A stretch of 64,000 bases of DNA from Pogonophryne albipinna. Taxonomy: Eukaryota; Chordata; Actinopteri; Perciformes; Artedidraconidae. Positions within the stretch are counted from its first letter, which is position 1. Every line of letters starts with the position of its first letter. The translations under genes were made by a program, and so were the position numbers. The notes under the pieces are model-generated. The model was given only the letters and a program-made list of their open reading frames with translations, made no database searches and had not been told where the DNA came from. Shown in pieces: positions 45,979-57,616 of the stretch. The stretch spans positions 13,910,660-13,974,659 of the forward strand of contig CM053260.1 in assembly GCA_028583405.1 (NCBI GenBank), given 5' to 3'.

Positions 45979-46978
45979 NNNNNNNNNNNNNNNNNNNNNN
46001 NNNNNNNNNNNNNNNNNNNNNNNNNNNNNNNNNNNNNNNNNNNNNNNNNNNNNNNNNNNNNNNNNNNNNNNNNNNNNNNNNNNNNNNNNNNNNNNNNNNN
46101 NNNNNNNNNNNNNNNNNNNNNNNNNNNNNNNNNNNNNNNNNNNNNNNNNNNNNNNNNNNNNNNNNNNNNNNNNNNNNNNNNNNNNNNNNNNNNNNNNNNN
46201 NNNNNNNNNNNNNNNNNNNNNNNNNNNNNNNNNNNNNNNNNNNNNNNNNNNNNNNNNNNNNNNNNNNNNNNNNNNNNNNNNNNNNNNNNNNNNNNNNNNN
46301 NNNNNNNNNNNNNNNNNNNNNNNNNNNNNNNNNNNNNNNNNNNNNNNNNNNNNNNNNNNNNNNNNNNNNNNNNNNNNNNNNNNNNNNNNNNNNNNNNNNN
46401 NNNNNNNNNNNNNNNNNNNNNNNNNNNNNNNNNNNNNNNNNNNNNNNNNNNNNNNNNNNNNNNNNNNNNNNNNNNNNNNNNNNNNNNNNNNNNNNNNNNN
46501 NNNNNNNNNNNNNNNNNNNNNNNNNNNNNNNNNNNNNNNNNNNNNNNNNNNNNNNNNNNNNNNNNNNNNNNNNNNNNNNNNNNNNNNNNNNNNNNNNNNN
46601 NNNNNNNNNNNNNNNNNNNNNNNNNNNNNNNNNNNNNNNNNNNNNNNNNNNNNNNNNNNNNNNNNNNNNNNNNNNNNNNNNNNNNNNNNNNNNNNNNNNN
46701 NNNNNNNNNNNNNNNNNNNNNNNNNNNNNNNNNNNNNNNNNNNNNNNNNNNNNNNNNNNNNNNNNNNNNNNNNNNNNNNNNNNNNNNNNNNNNNNNNNNN
46801 NNNNNNNNNNNNNNNNNNNNNNNNNNNNNNNNNNNNNNNNNNNNNNNNNNNNNNNNNNNNNNNNNNNNNNNNNNNNNNNNNNNNNNNNNNNNNNNNNNNN
46901 NNNNNNNNNNNNNNNNNNNNNNNNNNNNNNNNNNNNNNNNNNNNNNNNNNNNNNNNNNNNNNNNNNNNNNNNNNNNNN
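45979..46978. other. Assembly gap, 1000 N
   Basis: Exactly 1000 unknown bases, the size of a placeholder. The true length is unknown. Confidence 0.99.
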
Positions 46979-47059
46979 TCCTATGGATGACTGCCTAGGA
47001 GAGAGCGCAGAGAAGCGTGTAAGACTGCGACTGCGCCTCCTGGTCTCAACTCCAGTTTG

Positions 47060-47403
47060 TCATGGATTAAGTCCACAAAGCCCTGAAATGTTTGCCGAAA
47101 TGAGATTTGCACCTTCCAAAGTAGGATGAATGCTGTCTCTCTTAATCAGACCAGGTTTTCCCCAGAATGCTGTCCAATTATTTACGAAGCCCACATTGTT
47201 TGCTGCGCACCACCAAGACAACCAGCGCTGAAATGATGACATGCGGCTATACATGTCATCATTGATCAGATTGGGGAGGGGACCAGAGAAGATTACGGTG
47301 TCCGACATTGTTTTAGCATAACTACACACAGACTCCACATTAAGTTTGGTGCATTCTGATTGACGTAAACGAACATCATTACCACCGACGTGAATAACAA
47401 TCC
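47060..47403 (-). pseudogene. SGNH/GDSL hydrolase-like domain of a retroelement, truncated
   Basis: The minus strand reads SRIVIHVGGNDVRLRQSECT, then SDTVIFSGPLPNL, FQRWLSWWCAANNVGF and KRDSIHPTLEGANLISANI. GGND is the SGNH block III motif and D-x-x-H (DSIH) carries the catalytic Asp and His. The block I serine would lie further N-terminal and is cut off at about 47404. Esterase domains of this kind occur in ORF1 of CR1/L2-like LINEs and in some fish repeats. A host lipase is less likely, since no introns or other exons are nearby. The repeat nature is inferred from memory of many near-identical fish copies. Confidence 0.65.
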
Positions 47404-47715
47404 TACTGTATTTACGTTTATTTTTTTATTTATTTTTTATCTATTGGTTCTGATGGTTAAGAAAAAGGTGTAAATCACACGAATCGACCAATGGGTTCCA
47501 GAGATATGGTCCTGCGTAAAGTATAAAGAATGCCAGCCAGTTTAAGTACTTTACGCAGGCGGCTTCATTTATTGTTTACTACTAACAAGCAGGCATTACA
47601 GCAGAACCCAGAGCACACGGAGCACAGAGCGGACAGCAGATAACGGAATTGCAGTTTTATTGCTTATAGATTATCAGAACATTTCAAAGGGGACATAGCC
47701 ACATTGGATATTAAC

Positions 47716-50702
47716 CAGCGACGTGCGGTCAGGGGAGGCAGAGCCTCACCTGTCATTCTCCAATGTAATGGAAAAAAATAATAATAATACAAATAATAAT
47801 AATAATAAAATGTGTCCACTGATCTGTGTTGTAAATGTGATTTCTGTTTGATTCCAATCGCTTTTTATAGTAAAAATCGTCTAATTTGCCGAGCTCCGCT
47901 ACAACTACGGGGAGCGATGAGATTGAGAAGTGAGGCAGGGACGAGCTCTGCCTCACAGAAGCCCACAGTAACTTGCTGGAGCACGGGCACTAATGTAGCG
48001 CGGGCACTTATTTTGTGAGCGCGCTCAAGCCAGTTACTGTGGGGTGAGGTGAGGCACAGATGAGCTCTGCCTCACCTCAGAATGCGTCACCCCACAGAAA
48101 CTGTCTGGAAAGCGGGCCCTAAGCGCATGCCTGCACCATCTCACTGTATGTCACCAATGTAATGTTTGTAGATCCCTTTATTACATTTATCCTCGCCATC
48201 CATAGTCTCTAAATATTAACTTATTTCACGTATATATGATATTTAGGCTCGCTGGTCTCATCATACAACGGCACTGAGAAAACGCCAGGTGAGGCAGCCA
48301 TAACCTCTGCCGCACTGAAGGGGGCGATCTTGAGCCTGCTCTATCAAAAAAATAAAAACATTGAAAAATGCACTTCGGTTACAGCTCCACTTAAAATGTT
48401 TTAACTGTTGTTTCATTCACGGATTTACTCCCACCAAATGGACTTCAAAAATGGAAAACCTTATATCTACCCTTAAACATTTCTCAAAGTTGGACTTTCA
48501 ATCAAAACAAGCAGTGATAAACAATGGAAGACCGATGCCTGAGCTTAAGGACCTTCTTCAAACTAACGGACAGAAAATAACACGTTCGTTTCAAACTGAG
48601 TGGTACCAAAGAAAAGACTGGCTGTGTGGCTGTGCTACGAAGAATCGACTTTACTGCTTTCCCTGCCTTTTGTTCTCCACTTGCGACAACGTTTGGACTA
48701 ACATTGGATTTGGTGACTTAAAAAATCTACCAAGGAGCCTCAACAAACATGAGAGATCGATCACTCACATTCAAAGCCAAATCGCATTAAAAACTTTCGG
48801 CACTTCTCGGATAGATCTGGCCCTCAATGACCAGCAGAGATTAAATGTCAGCATCCACAATGCCAAGGTAAAGGAGAATCGTGAGATCTTAAAAGACCTT
48901 ATTAATGCTGTCTGCTTCCTAGCTAAACAGGAGTTGGCATTTCGGGGGAATGATGAGAGTGCAAAATCTTCGAATCGCGGCAACTATGTCGAGCTGTTAC
49001 ATGCCTTCGCTGAAAAAGATGAGACATTAGCAAGGCATTTGGAAACATCCACAGTATTTTCTGGCCTTTCAAATAGGATACAGAATGATCTCATAGAAGC
49101 AGTCAGTGATGTCATTAAAAATGATATCAGGCATGAGATTAATGCAGCCCCATTTGTTGGAGTGGAAGTAGATGAGACAACGGATGTCACAAACAAAGCC
49201 CAGGTCTCTGTCATTCTGCGTTATGTGGATACAAGTGATGTGAAGGAGGCGTTCTTGGGATTTGATGATGTGAGTGATGACAGGCGAGCACCGGCTATTG
49301 CTGATTATGTTTTGGGGGTGCTGGGGAAATACAATTGCGTTGAAAAGCTGGTAGCTCAAACGTATGACGGAGCTGCTGTGATGGCATCAGCTCTTAACGG
49401 GGTGCAGGCCAAGATCAGAGAAAAGGTGCCTGAGGCCATGTTCACCCATTGTTATGCACACAAATTGAACCTCGTCCTCTCGCATTCAGCAAATGTATGC
49501 CTGAGTGCAGGACGTTTTTTAAAACAGTTGAGGGACTTGCGGCGTTTTTCAACAAATCGACCAAGCGCACCCACCTACTGGATGAAGTTGTGAAGCGACG
49601 TTTGCCAAGAGCAGCGCCGACGAGATGGAGCTCAAATTCCAGACTAGTGCACACTATCAGCATGTACCAATCGGATCTGCGTGCTGTGTTCCGGATCATG
49701 AGCGAAAATCCCGATCTTTGGGACAATGACACCCTGATGATGGCTGCTGGATATGATCTCTGGCTGTCAAAAGCATCAACCTGCTTCTTCATAATGGCAT
49801 ATGAGGGCATTTTCAGTGAAACCGATGCACTCTTTCGTGTGCTGCAGAATAAAGTCATGGACATTGGATTCTGCTGTGCGCGAATCCGCGACACAATGGG
49901 AGTTGTGGAACGCCAAAGAAAAGAGTTTGACAGTTTCTATGATGGGTTCGAGCAGAAATGCATCACACTTGGCCTGACAGACAATGTCCGAAGTAAACAT
50001 CCGATCAGAGATGAGAGGAAAAGAATGTTTCATTGCATTCTGGAAAATATCAGTGTTCAACTGAAAGCTAGGTTTGATAATTTCGGTGAGCTAGCTTTCC
50101 TTGGTTTGGTCGATTGCACAAAATGTAATGAAATGTCACAACATTTTGATGACACCAAACTGCAGAGCCTATCAAAATATGCAAGGCACTTTGACTTTGT
50201 TAGACTGAAGACTGATCTTATCGGACTGTATAGCTCACAAACGGTGAGGAATGAATGCAAATCACCCGGACAACTCCTCAGCTTTTTGGACCAGAAAGAT
50301 CTGATGCAGACGGTTCCTGAGGCGACAAAGTTACTCCAGCTGGTACTCACAATACCTGCTACAACAGCGTCTGTCGAAAGGTCGTTCTCTGCTTTGAAAC
50401 GACTCAAAACATACACTCGGAATCGGACTGACCAAAGACGACTTTCATCCCTGGCGATCATCTCTATAGAAACAGAGAGACTTTTAAAACTGAAACACAA
50501 TAAAGAGGACTTCTACAACAAAGTCACGGACATCTTTGTCCAGAAGGATAGGCGAATGGACTTCATTTACAAGTAAAGGTAAGGGCCTGGCCATTTAATA
50601 TTTTCATTTGTGTTGAATGTATGAATAGCGGTAGTTAGTAAAAAAAAAAGTGTAATATACTGTCCGTGCCTCCCCAGGCATTGACCTCACCGCACGTCAC
50701 TG
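47716..50702 (+). mobile_element. hAT transposon, nearly complete, 2987 bp
   Basis: The ends CAGCGACGTGCGGT and ACCGCACGTCACTG are inverted with one mismatch. The flanks are ATATTAAC at 47708-47715 and 50703-50710, an exact 8-bp duplication. The paralogous site at 54278-54290 has the motif once and no element, an empty-site confirmation. It carries one transposase gene with a single frameshift. About 640 bp of 5' leader contain repeats of GAGCTCTGCCTCAC-type sequence. Confidence 0.95.
48451..50576 (+). pseudogene. hAT transposase (TTF-finger, ZMYM-like), one frameshift
   Basis: The likely start is MENLISTLKHFSKLDF at 48451 (the frame is open from 48361). From that Met, residues about 45-110 form a TTF-type zinc finger (WLCGC, NRLYCFPCLLF). 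Residues 160-200 (FRGNDESAKSSNRGNY) match the DUF4371-like region. VEVDETTD (238-245) and TYDGAAVM (304-311) fit the RNase H-like catalytic core, followed by CYAHKLNLVL. At about 49490-49500 the frame shifts by one base. The second frame ends at 50576 with the C-terminal dimerisation motif PATTASVERSFSALKRLKTY. The transposase would cut and paste DNA at the CAGCGACG ends. The shift may be a real mutation or a consensus error, and otherwise there are no stops. Confidence 0.93.
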
Positions 50703-51705
50703 ATATTAACCTATGGATTAACTACATCATCGTTTTTATCGTTTTAATGCCATTGAAGACCAGTTTAGACCAGGCAAAAAGGAAGGTAAGCCATTAGCCT
50801 AGCGCATGCTAGTACCTAGCGCCACTTGTTTTGATGTACGTTTTTGTTGATAACGTCGCAAGTTTGTATCTTTCAGTGTTAAGGTGGGCACCGTTAGATT
50901 CTGTGTCTTTACGATCATAAACGATGTGTTGGATGTGCAGCTAGGATAAGTAATAAGGGAGTTGGAGTGATTTTCGGTGCAGTAATAGGTTAGCATTTTT
51001 CGCTCAGGGCTATTTCAGATGCTCACTGTTTTTTTTGAAAAAATAAATGAAAAAGATCAGTTAAATTAGTTTTTTCCTGTTATATGGATATCAAATATTC
51101 ATAGTTTATTAAATAGTAAGGTTCCTTAGACGTTGTTTCCTGCAAATGACGCGATTTCGGTCCGTGGGGCCTAAGAGGATAACAGAGTATGTTTTTTTTT
51201 TTTTTTCACAACAGTTGTATTTGGATGGAATGAATACCTATAGTGAAAATTCAAAGTAATAAAATGATTTTTACAGTGAAAAAGTTCAAATGGAACTGAT
51301 GGTTCCCAAATTACCCAGAGGTGAGTCCGCCTGGACTTTATTTTTCTAAACCTCTCTAAAAAGGTCAAATTTCACTTGTTTTGCATCAATCTTGATACAG
51401 GGTACTTATTATATGTTATAGTTTGGATTCCTAAAGCTTTTAGTCTACTAACCCATCATTCAAGGGAGGTTTTTACTAGGCGGACATTATAATTTAAATG
51501 TTTTTACTATGTTCCATCTGAATTTACTTTAAAATAAAAACATCTATATTGATTCTGACACTTCTACATCCAACTCACAGATGTAACCTTGCTTTGAGAG
51601 AAAAGATGATTAATTTACCCCTTTTAGAAGTGAAGATATAGTCTTTGTTGTGTTAGTGGCATTTTCGAGCCTGAAACCTGAAAAACAGGCTCAGGGCTTA
51701 AGAGG

Positions 51706-52268
51706 TTAATGTACCGGGCGCTCCAGTGGAATACGCACGCACAGTGTACCCGTGACTCTTACAATGAAGGCTCGATAATCAGCTCACAGCATATAAAATG
51801 GCATATAGGTGTAAGCAGAGGTAAAGTGCTATTTTACAAGTGTGTGTGTGGGGGGGGGCATGCTTTTTTTTTAATATTGAAGTTAAATGCATCAACCTGG
51901 TGCATTTTGAGAGCAAAAGGAATTTATGGATATATATCTCAACACCCATATGAAACAGAACTGTACACAGATTTTCTTTTTTCTTTATGGATATTTTACA
52001 AATCACTCCCCTTTTAAACTGTATTCTTGTTTTACTGTCATATAGTATTTCATGTTTTTCATTTATTCTCATAAATAGTGACCAAAACGTTTGAGACCCA
52101 CTGAGATAACTAGACTAAAGTTAACTATCTAAACACTCAGAGTCCCTTACCTCACTGAGCTGTAGTTCTCTCTCTCTCAGTCTGACAGCAGAGAGCTCTC
52201 CCTCTCCTTGTTTTAGAAACAGCTTCTAATATCCGTTAGCATCTGGTTAGCTAGCTGTGCTAACAACA
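51706..52268 (+). repeat. Family R repeat copy
   Basis: Homologous to 27766-28415. It starts at TTAATGTACCGG, directly after piggyBac-like copy 1. It contains GTGTAAGCAGAGGTAAAGTG, a G-run and CTCTCTCT. No coding sequence. Confidence 0.75.
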
Positions 52269-52901
52269 ACAATGCAAATAGTGAGTTTGGTAGAAATATA
52301 CTGTATAATAGTAAAGTTATTTAAGATGATGCCATATTTATTGAAGATTTACATTATAAATATTCCCCGACATGATTCAAAAGCATATTCTTCCAAACTC
52401 CTTGCTGTAGTATGACACACAGGAGACTATTGATGTGTGTGGTGAGTTTGGTAGTAATAAGCTGTATAATAGTGATTGAATATTATTGCACTTTGCAGAC
52501 GGTCCCTGAGCACTCGTTTCTTCTCTGGCTGCGGATAGAGACCAATGTAATGTCTGCAGCTCGGAGGACGACGCGTATTGGCTTTTTTTTAATCAAATGT
52601 GATTGTAGTTCGTTGTCAACCTTACCACGGTACTTAGGAGACGTCATTTGTGTCTGAGTAACATTTTGTTCATGAGTTATTGATCCGTGAAATCAGAATC
52701 TCCCAATATCGTTCCAACTTTACTGAACTAAGCCAGAATACCGTCTCATTTCGTAGGCTGCTTGGTTTGCTGTTCCTTCACTTTATTTTTATATACATTT
52801 ATTTTGGACGACAACTTAGCGTGAGGAAAGGCAAGTGTGGCGTGAGTGCGTGAGATATGGGTTAATTGCGTGAGTGTTGGCAGCCCTGACTTATCCCAGA
52901 C
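52269..52901. other. No gene; unclassified AT-rich sequence with a hAT-like end
   Basis: Near 52861-52888, GCGTGAGTGTTGGCAGCCCTG resembles the right end of the 7568-9161 family. Otherwise nothing is recognised. Confidence 0.45.
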
Positions 52902-53345
52902 GGAGCCATTGAGCTAGCGGGGCAAACAGCATACCGCTGGGACAGAAACATTGACTCCGGTAAGAGCAGGGGAGGGGGGTTATGCATTTACGTACAAAAC
53001 AACTGGTGCAAGGACGCCATAATCATGCACAGTCATTGCTCTTCAGACCTGGAGTACTTGACAGTGAAATGCAGGCCTTTTTACCTCCCTCGTGAGTTTA
53101 CCGTTGTCATAGTAACAGCTGTCTACATACCACCAGATGCTAATGCTAACATAGCGCTAGGCTACCTGCACAGCAGGGTTTCCGCTAGGATTTTTTCTCG
53201 CCGGTCAAATGTCCGGGCAGAATTTAGTTTAACGGACAAATTTGAAACTTACCGGTCATATTTCACTAATAATAATAAGAGTTGTGTAGCAGAGTTTCCG
53301 TTAGCAGGTAACTACCGGACTATGAGCAGATATGCTGATGTTTAA

Positions 53346-55384
53346 CCTCTTAAGCCCGAGGGTCCCCCCAGTGGACCCCCCCAACAGTTTTTTTACGAGA
53401 CTATGTCTCAGGGCTTCTTAACATTTATGAAACTATTAATGTTCCATACCCTTTTAACGCTAAGAAACTCCGCTAACTGACAATGTGAACCATTTTTAGC
53501 TAAAAGAAACACAAGAGTAATACCAAGCCTTTGAATTAGCATGGAGCGAAAAAATGCTAACTAATGCTAACGGATTTTGCACAGCACTCACGGTAGAAAT
53601 GCCCTTATTACTTATCGTAACTGCACAAACAAGATATACGATTTAAAGCTGAGACTCCACAGATTCCAGACATATAATATCATCACTGTACGCCCCCGAA
53701 TTGCGGAGCTATCAGCCAGAAAAGAGAACGTAAACAACATCCGGTTTAAAAAATATTACAATAATTTCGTCTTACCTTTTTTGATTTGTGATCAAAAGTT
53801 GTGTTCACCGGAATAAAAACGCAGCTCAAGGTTAATCCAATGTCTTTGTGTCACGTAGAAATTTTGACTGATAATCCTTCATCATATTTATGGCAATATA
53901 CTGGGTATAAAATGTTGCCGTCCAGGCGTGCACTTTCAGATATGCTTTGTTCGCTTCTCTATTATGTCCGCTATGGTAATTTTTACGTTGATTTGGGAAC
54001 TGCCCATCGATTCTATTGGTTCTGATGGTTAAGAAAAAGGTGTAAATCACACGAATCGACCAATGGGTTCCAGAGATGTGGTCCTGCGTAAAGTATAAAG
54101 AATGCCAGCCAGTTTAAGTACATTACGCAGCCGACTTCATTTATTGTTTACTACTAACAAGCAGGCATTACAGCAGAACCCAGAGCGCACGGAGCACAGA
54201 GCGGACAGCAGATAACGGAATTGCAGTTTTATTGCTTATAGATTATCAGAACATTTCAAAGGGGACACAGCCACATTGGATATTAACCTATGGATTAACT
54301 ACATCATCGTTTTTATCGTTTTAATGCCATTGAAGACCAGTTTAGACCAGACAAAGAGGAAGGTAAGCCATTAGCCTAGCGCATGCTAGTACCTAACTCC
54401 ACTTGTTTTGATGTACGTTTTTGTTGATAACGTTGCAAGTTTGTATCTTTCAGTGTTGTGGTGGGCACCGTTAGATTCTGTGTCTTTACGATCAAAAACG
54501 ATGTGTTGGATGTGCAGCTAGGATAAGTAATAAGGGAGCTAGGATAAGTAATAAGGGAGCTAGGAGTGATTTTCGGTGCAGTAATAGGTTAGCATTTTTC
54601 GCTCGGGGCTAATTCAGATGCTCACTGTTAGCATTGTGTTTTTTTTGAAAAAATAAATGAAAAAGATCAGTTAAATTAGTTTTTTCCCGTTATATGGATA
54701 TAAAATATTCATAGTTTATTAAAATAGTAAGGTTCCTTAGACGTTGTTTCCTGCAAATGACGCGATTTCGGTCCGTGGGGCCTATAAGTGCTATATAAAT
54801 AAACTTGCCTTGCCTTGCCTAAGAGGATAACAGAGTATGTTCTTATATTTTATTTTTATTTTTTTCACAACAGTTGTATTTGGATGGAATGAATACCTAT
54901 AGTGAAAATTCAAAGTAATAAAATGATTTTTACAGTGAAAAAGTTCAAATGGAACTGATGGTTCCCAAATTACCCAGAGGTGAGTCCGCCTGGACTTTAT
55001 TTTTCTAAACCTCTCTAAAAAGGTCAAATTTAACTTGTTTTGCATCAATCTTGATACAGGGTACTTATTATATGTTATAGTTTGGATTCCTAAAGCTTTT
55101 AGTCTACTAACCCATCATTCAAGGGTGGTTTTTACTATAAGTAATGTTTTTTTTTTAGGCGGACATTAGAATTTACATGTTTTTACTATGTTCCATCTGA
55201 ATTTACTTTAAAATAAAAACATCTATATTGATTCTGACACTTCTACATCCAACTCACAGATGTAACCTTGCTTTGAGAGAAAAGATGATTAATTTACCCC
55301 TTTTAGAAGTGAAGATATAGTCTTTGTTGTGTTAGTGGCATTTTCGAACCTGAAACCTGAAAAACAGGCTCAGGGCTTAAGAGG
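53346..55384. mobile_element. piggyBac-like element copy 2, complete
   Basis: After TTAA (53342-53345) it starts CCTCTTAAGCCCGAGGG. It ends CTCAGGGCTTAAGAGG before TTAA (55385-55388). The inverted end is 12 bp, the usual piggyBac size. It is 2039 bp with no recognisable transposase, so non-autonomous. It has a 21-bp internal tandem duplication (54519-54562, AGCTAGGATAAGTAATAAGGG) and a tiny retroposon tail (54784-54820), both absent from copy 1. Confidence 0.85.
54784..54820 (+). mobile_element. 36-bp retroposon tail insertion
   Basis: ATAAGTGCTATATAAATAAA followed by repeated CTTGC/CTTGCC units is a known fish SINE/LINE 3' tail. It is present here but absent at the same point in copy 1 (about 51169), so it is a recent, extremely truncated insertion. 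Confidence 0.7.
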
Positions 55385-56057
55385 TTAAAACTCAGTTCAC
55401 GGGGCTCATTTTTATATTGCTTCAGTTTATAATCGTAACAGATCGAAAAATTCAGATTTATTTTTCAATAAATTATTCCACAAACAACAAACAACATAAT
55501 TATTACATTCAAACAAACTACTTGTAGTAGATAACGTACATTATTGAAAAGTTTACATCAACTTTAAATAATAACACGGGAGAAACGGAGCCTCTCTTTT
55601 CCCCTCTCCCTCCCTCGTCAGTATATCATGCAGCTCCTGCAGCTCGCTAAACAGAGGCGGGGCTTCAGGTTATTATGCAGAGCTGCGTGTCTCGGTCTGA
55701 CTCAGCAGCTGATCTGATCTCTCTCTCGCGTCCGGTTATACCTCACTCGCGTTTATGTCCATATCGATCAGATCCAGCTCTCCTGATCGGCCTTTATAGA
55801 GAGCACAGATCAAACTATTAAGAGTGAATATCGGCCGATAATGACCGGCGGCCGATCTATCGGAGCATCCCTAATTATTACCAGACATTTTGACCGTCAG
55901 GTTTTGAATTTACCGGTTTTTAATAAATTTTACCAGCTAAAAAACGGTAATTACCGGCTAACGGAAACCCTGCTGCACAGTGCTATCAATTCACAAAAAA
56001 GCACATATCCGGAAGCCGCCCATATCATAGCTGGAGATTTCAAACATGCAGACTTAA

Positions 56058-56570
56058 CCCTATAACGCCAAGTGTATCATATTTGATACATGAGTTTCTG
56101 AGATCTATACGTCATCCAAATGACTAGTACGTTCCTAAAAGACCTGTTGTATGCAATGTGATACATGTCTTCTGCCCTCTGGTGGATCATCGGGGCACTG
56201 CAGGCTGTAGAGCGCTTTTAATGACCAAATCCAAAATGGCTACCGTCATGTCACGGTTCAGACGCTTTTGGAAGCGACATCTTTGCCAATATTGAATAAA
56301 TTACGGTAAGAATTACTTTTATATTGTTACTGATATTTCACTATGAATATTTACTGTATTGAAGCAATTTATATTGTTTAGCTTATTTCATAGAGAAATT
56401 GTGTTGAAAATGTATGTATCAAATAGTATACAGCAGGTTTTTCAGTACATATCTCCAGAAAATATGTGACGTTGGAAAATATGTGTCGTTGTAGTACATT
56501 TCATCATGCAATCTGCATTATGCTTACCAGAATGCCAAAAACACTGTTTAGATTATTTAATTAACCTGTT
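56058..56570. mobile_element. TTAA element end, CCCTATAACGCC type
   Basis: TTAA at 56054-56057 is followed by CCCTATAACGCCAAGTG and TATCATATTTGATACA, a small palindrome. It interrupts the LINE frame. No matching inverse end was found, so the extent is uncertain. Confidence 0.5.
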
Positions 56571-56574
56571 AAGC

Positions 56575-57010
56575 CGAGAGCCCCCTCAGTCGGGGGCTGC
56601 GGGGTGTTTTTTCAAACACAGACATCACAACACGTAGCATTACGGAGCAAAAACGGAACATCGTCTCACCTTAGCTGTTATTCTGATCAAAAGTCGTTAA
56701 AAACGCGGCTGAAAGTTAATCCATAGGTTAATCCAATGTGTCTGTCACTTTTTGTGTGTATGCAGCATCCGGTTTTGGCTACGCGACACTCTCACTCCTT
56801 ATTTGGTAACGTGTGTATACAGATGTAGCACTCCAGATAGGACTCACATGGGTGTGTCCCAGTCAAAAGCCCAGCGGATCCCAGTGGCTGGGGGCGTTGC
56901 CAAATTGCTAGAGGGCGTTGCCCAATTTCCCCATTTATTCAATTACAGGATTTAACCATGAGATGGCGCTTCATTCACAAATACACAAAGACAACTGGGT
57001 GTAGTAGAAC
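56575..57010. mobile_element. TTAA element end related to the piggyBac-like pair
   Basis: After TTAA (56571-56574), CCTGTTAAGCCGAGAGCCC resembles CCTCTTAAGCCCGAGGG at 53346, and an internal hairpin CCCCCTCAG/TCGGGGGCTG follows. Bases near 56700 (AAAACGCGGCTGAAAGTTAA) also resemble 53816. The right end is not found. Confidence 0.55.
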
Positions 57011-57013
57011 TTA

Positions 57014-57616
57014 CGGCCCGTCTACACTACAGGCATCAACAAATCTTGATGCTGGGCGTGTCTGAAGCTTGGCGATTTTTTGCGAGCAACGCGACCAACA
57101 ACCAATCACATGAATCTCCCGCCCCCGACATACAAAGCAATAGCAATGTTAAAACGAAGTAAACTGGATATAAAATCCCCAAACAGGCGAAAACCTAACA
57201 GTTTCACCCACTGTCTCTGCCACCTCCCTCCATGCCTGGTTCCTCCAGTTTGTTTCCCGGTAAATAGTTCTGATCGTACAGAACCGGGTGATTTGCTACC
57301 GTAATTTCTCGTTTGGAATATGAGGAAATGAACTGCGGTCTGGCTCTCCCAGCTTGCACACGGTTTGATTGGCTAGCGCTTGTACTGGCGGGAATTGCAT
57401 AAACGGGATTTGATTGGCTGATGCCAAACATCGAGCCTCAAAAGTTAAACATTGTTCAACTTTTGATGCCGATAGATGCTCGTGATGCTTGCAAAGCCAT
57501 GCCATGCTCCCCACAATGCAGTTCGGCGAAGATTAAAAATCTTCTACGTCACCCCATTCAAATGAATGGGCGAAGCGTTGAAAGCATTTTTCGATGCCTG
57601 TAGTGTAGACGGGCCG
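57014..57616. mobile_element. Harbinger-type MITE, TTA duplication
   Basis: CGGCCCGTCTACACTACAGG and its exact inverse form the ends. TTA flanks both sides (57011-57013 and 57617-57619), matching the TWA target rule of PIF/Harbinger. It is 603 bp. The overlapping open frames on both strands are not genes. Confidence 0.88.

Larger units (their letters stand above)
47441..51705. mobile_element. piggyBac-like element copy 1, left-truncated, split by hAT
   Basis: Bases 47441-47715 and 50703-51705 together match 54013-55384. The right end GGGCTTAAGAGG is followed by TTAA at 51706-51709. The left end is missing: homology starts at TCTATTGGTTCTGATGG next to the SGNH fragment. It is inserted at a TTAA of a family R copy, whose empty version is at 27766. 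It contains a hairpin CCTGCGTAAAGTA / TACTTTACGCAGG at 47511-47559. No transposase is recognised. Confidence 0.8.
53174..55972. mobile_element. hAT-like element, CAGGGTTTCCG ends, inside LINE
   Basis: CAGGGTTTCCGCTAG at the left, CTAACGGAAACCCTG at the right. The flanks are CTGCACAG at 53166-53173 and 55973-55980, an exact 8-bp duplication. Its own sequence is 53174-53341 and 55389-55972, and the middle is a piggyBac-like insertion. Near 55825-55874 lies the end of yet another repeat (CGGAGCATCCCTA). No transposase. Confidence 0.93.
52912..56053 (+). pseudogene. LINE endonuclease-domain fragment split by nested insertions
   Basis: The reading frame covers 52912-53173 and resumes at 55981-56053. 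The first part shows GGGLCIYVQNNWCKDA, LTVKCRPFYLPREFT and VIVTAVYIPPDANANIA. The second shows PEAAHIIAGDFKHADL. VTAVYIPP and GDFNHA-type motifs (here GDFKHA, with Lys in place of the usual Asn) belong to the apurinic-type endonuclease of L2/CR1/Rex-like LINEs. The frame is preserved across the hAT insertion if one target copy is ignored. At 56054 a TTAA element begins and the LINE is lost. It is 5'- and 3'-incomplete and inactive. Confidence 0.82.

Noticed and set aside
45973..46998. 341-codon open frame
   Set aside because: It consists almost entirely of N bases.
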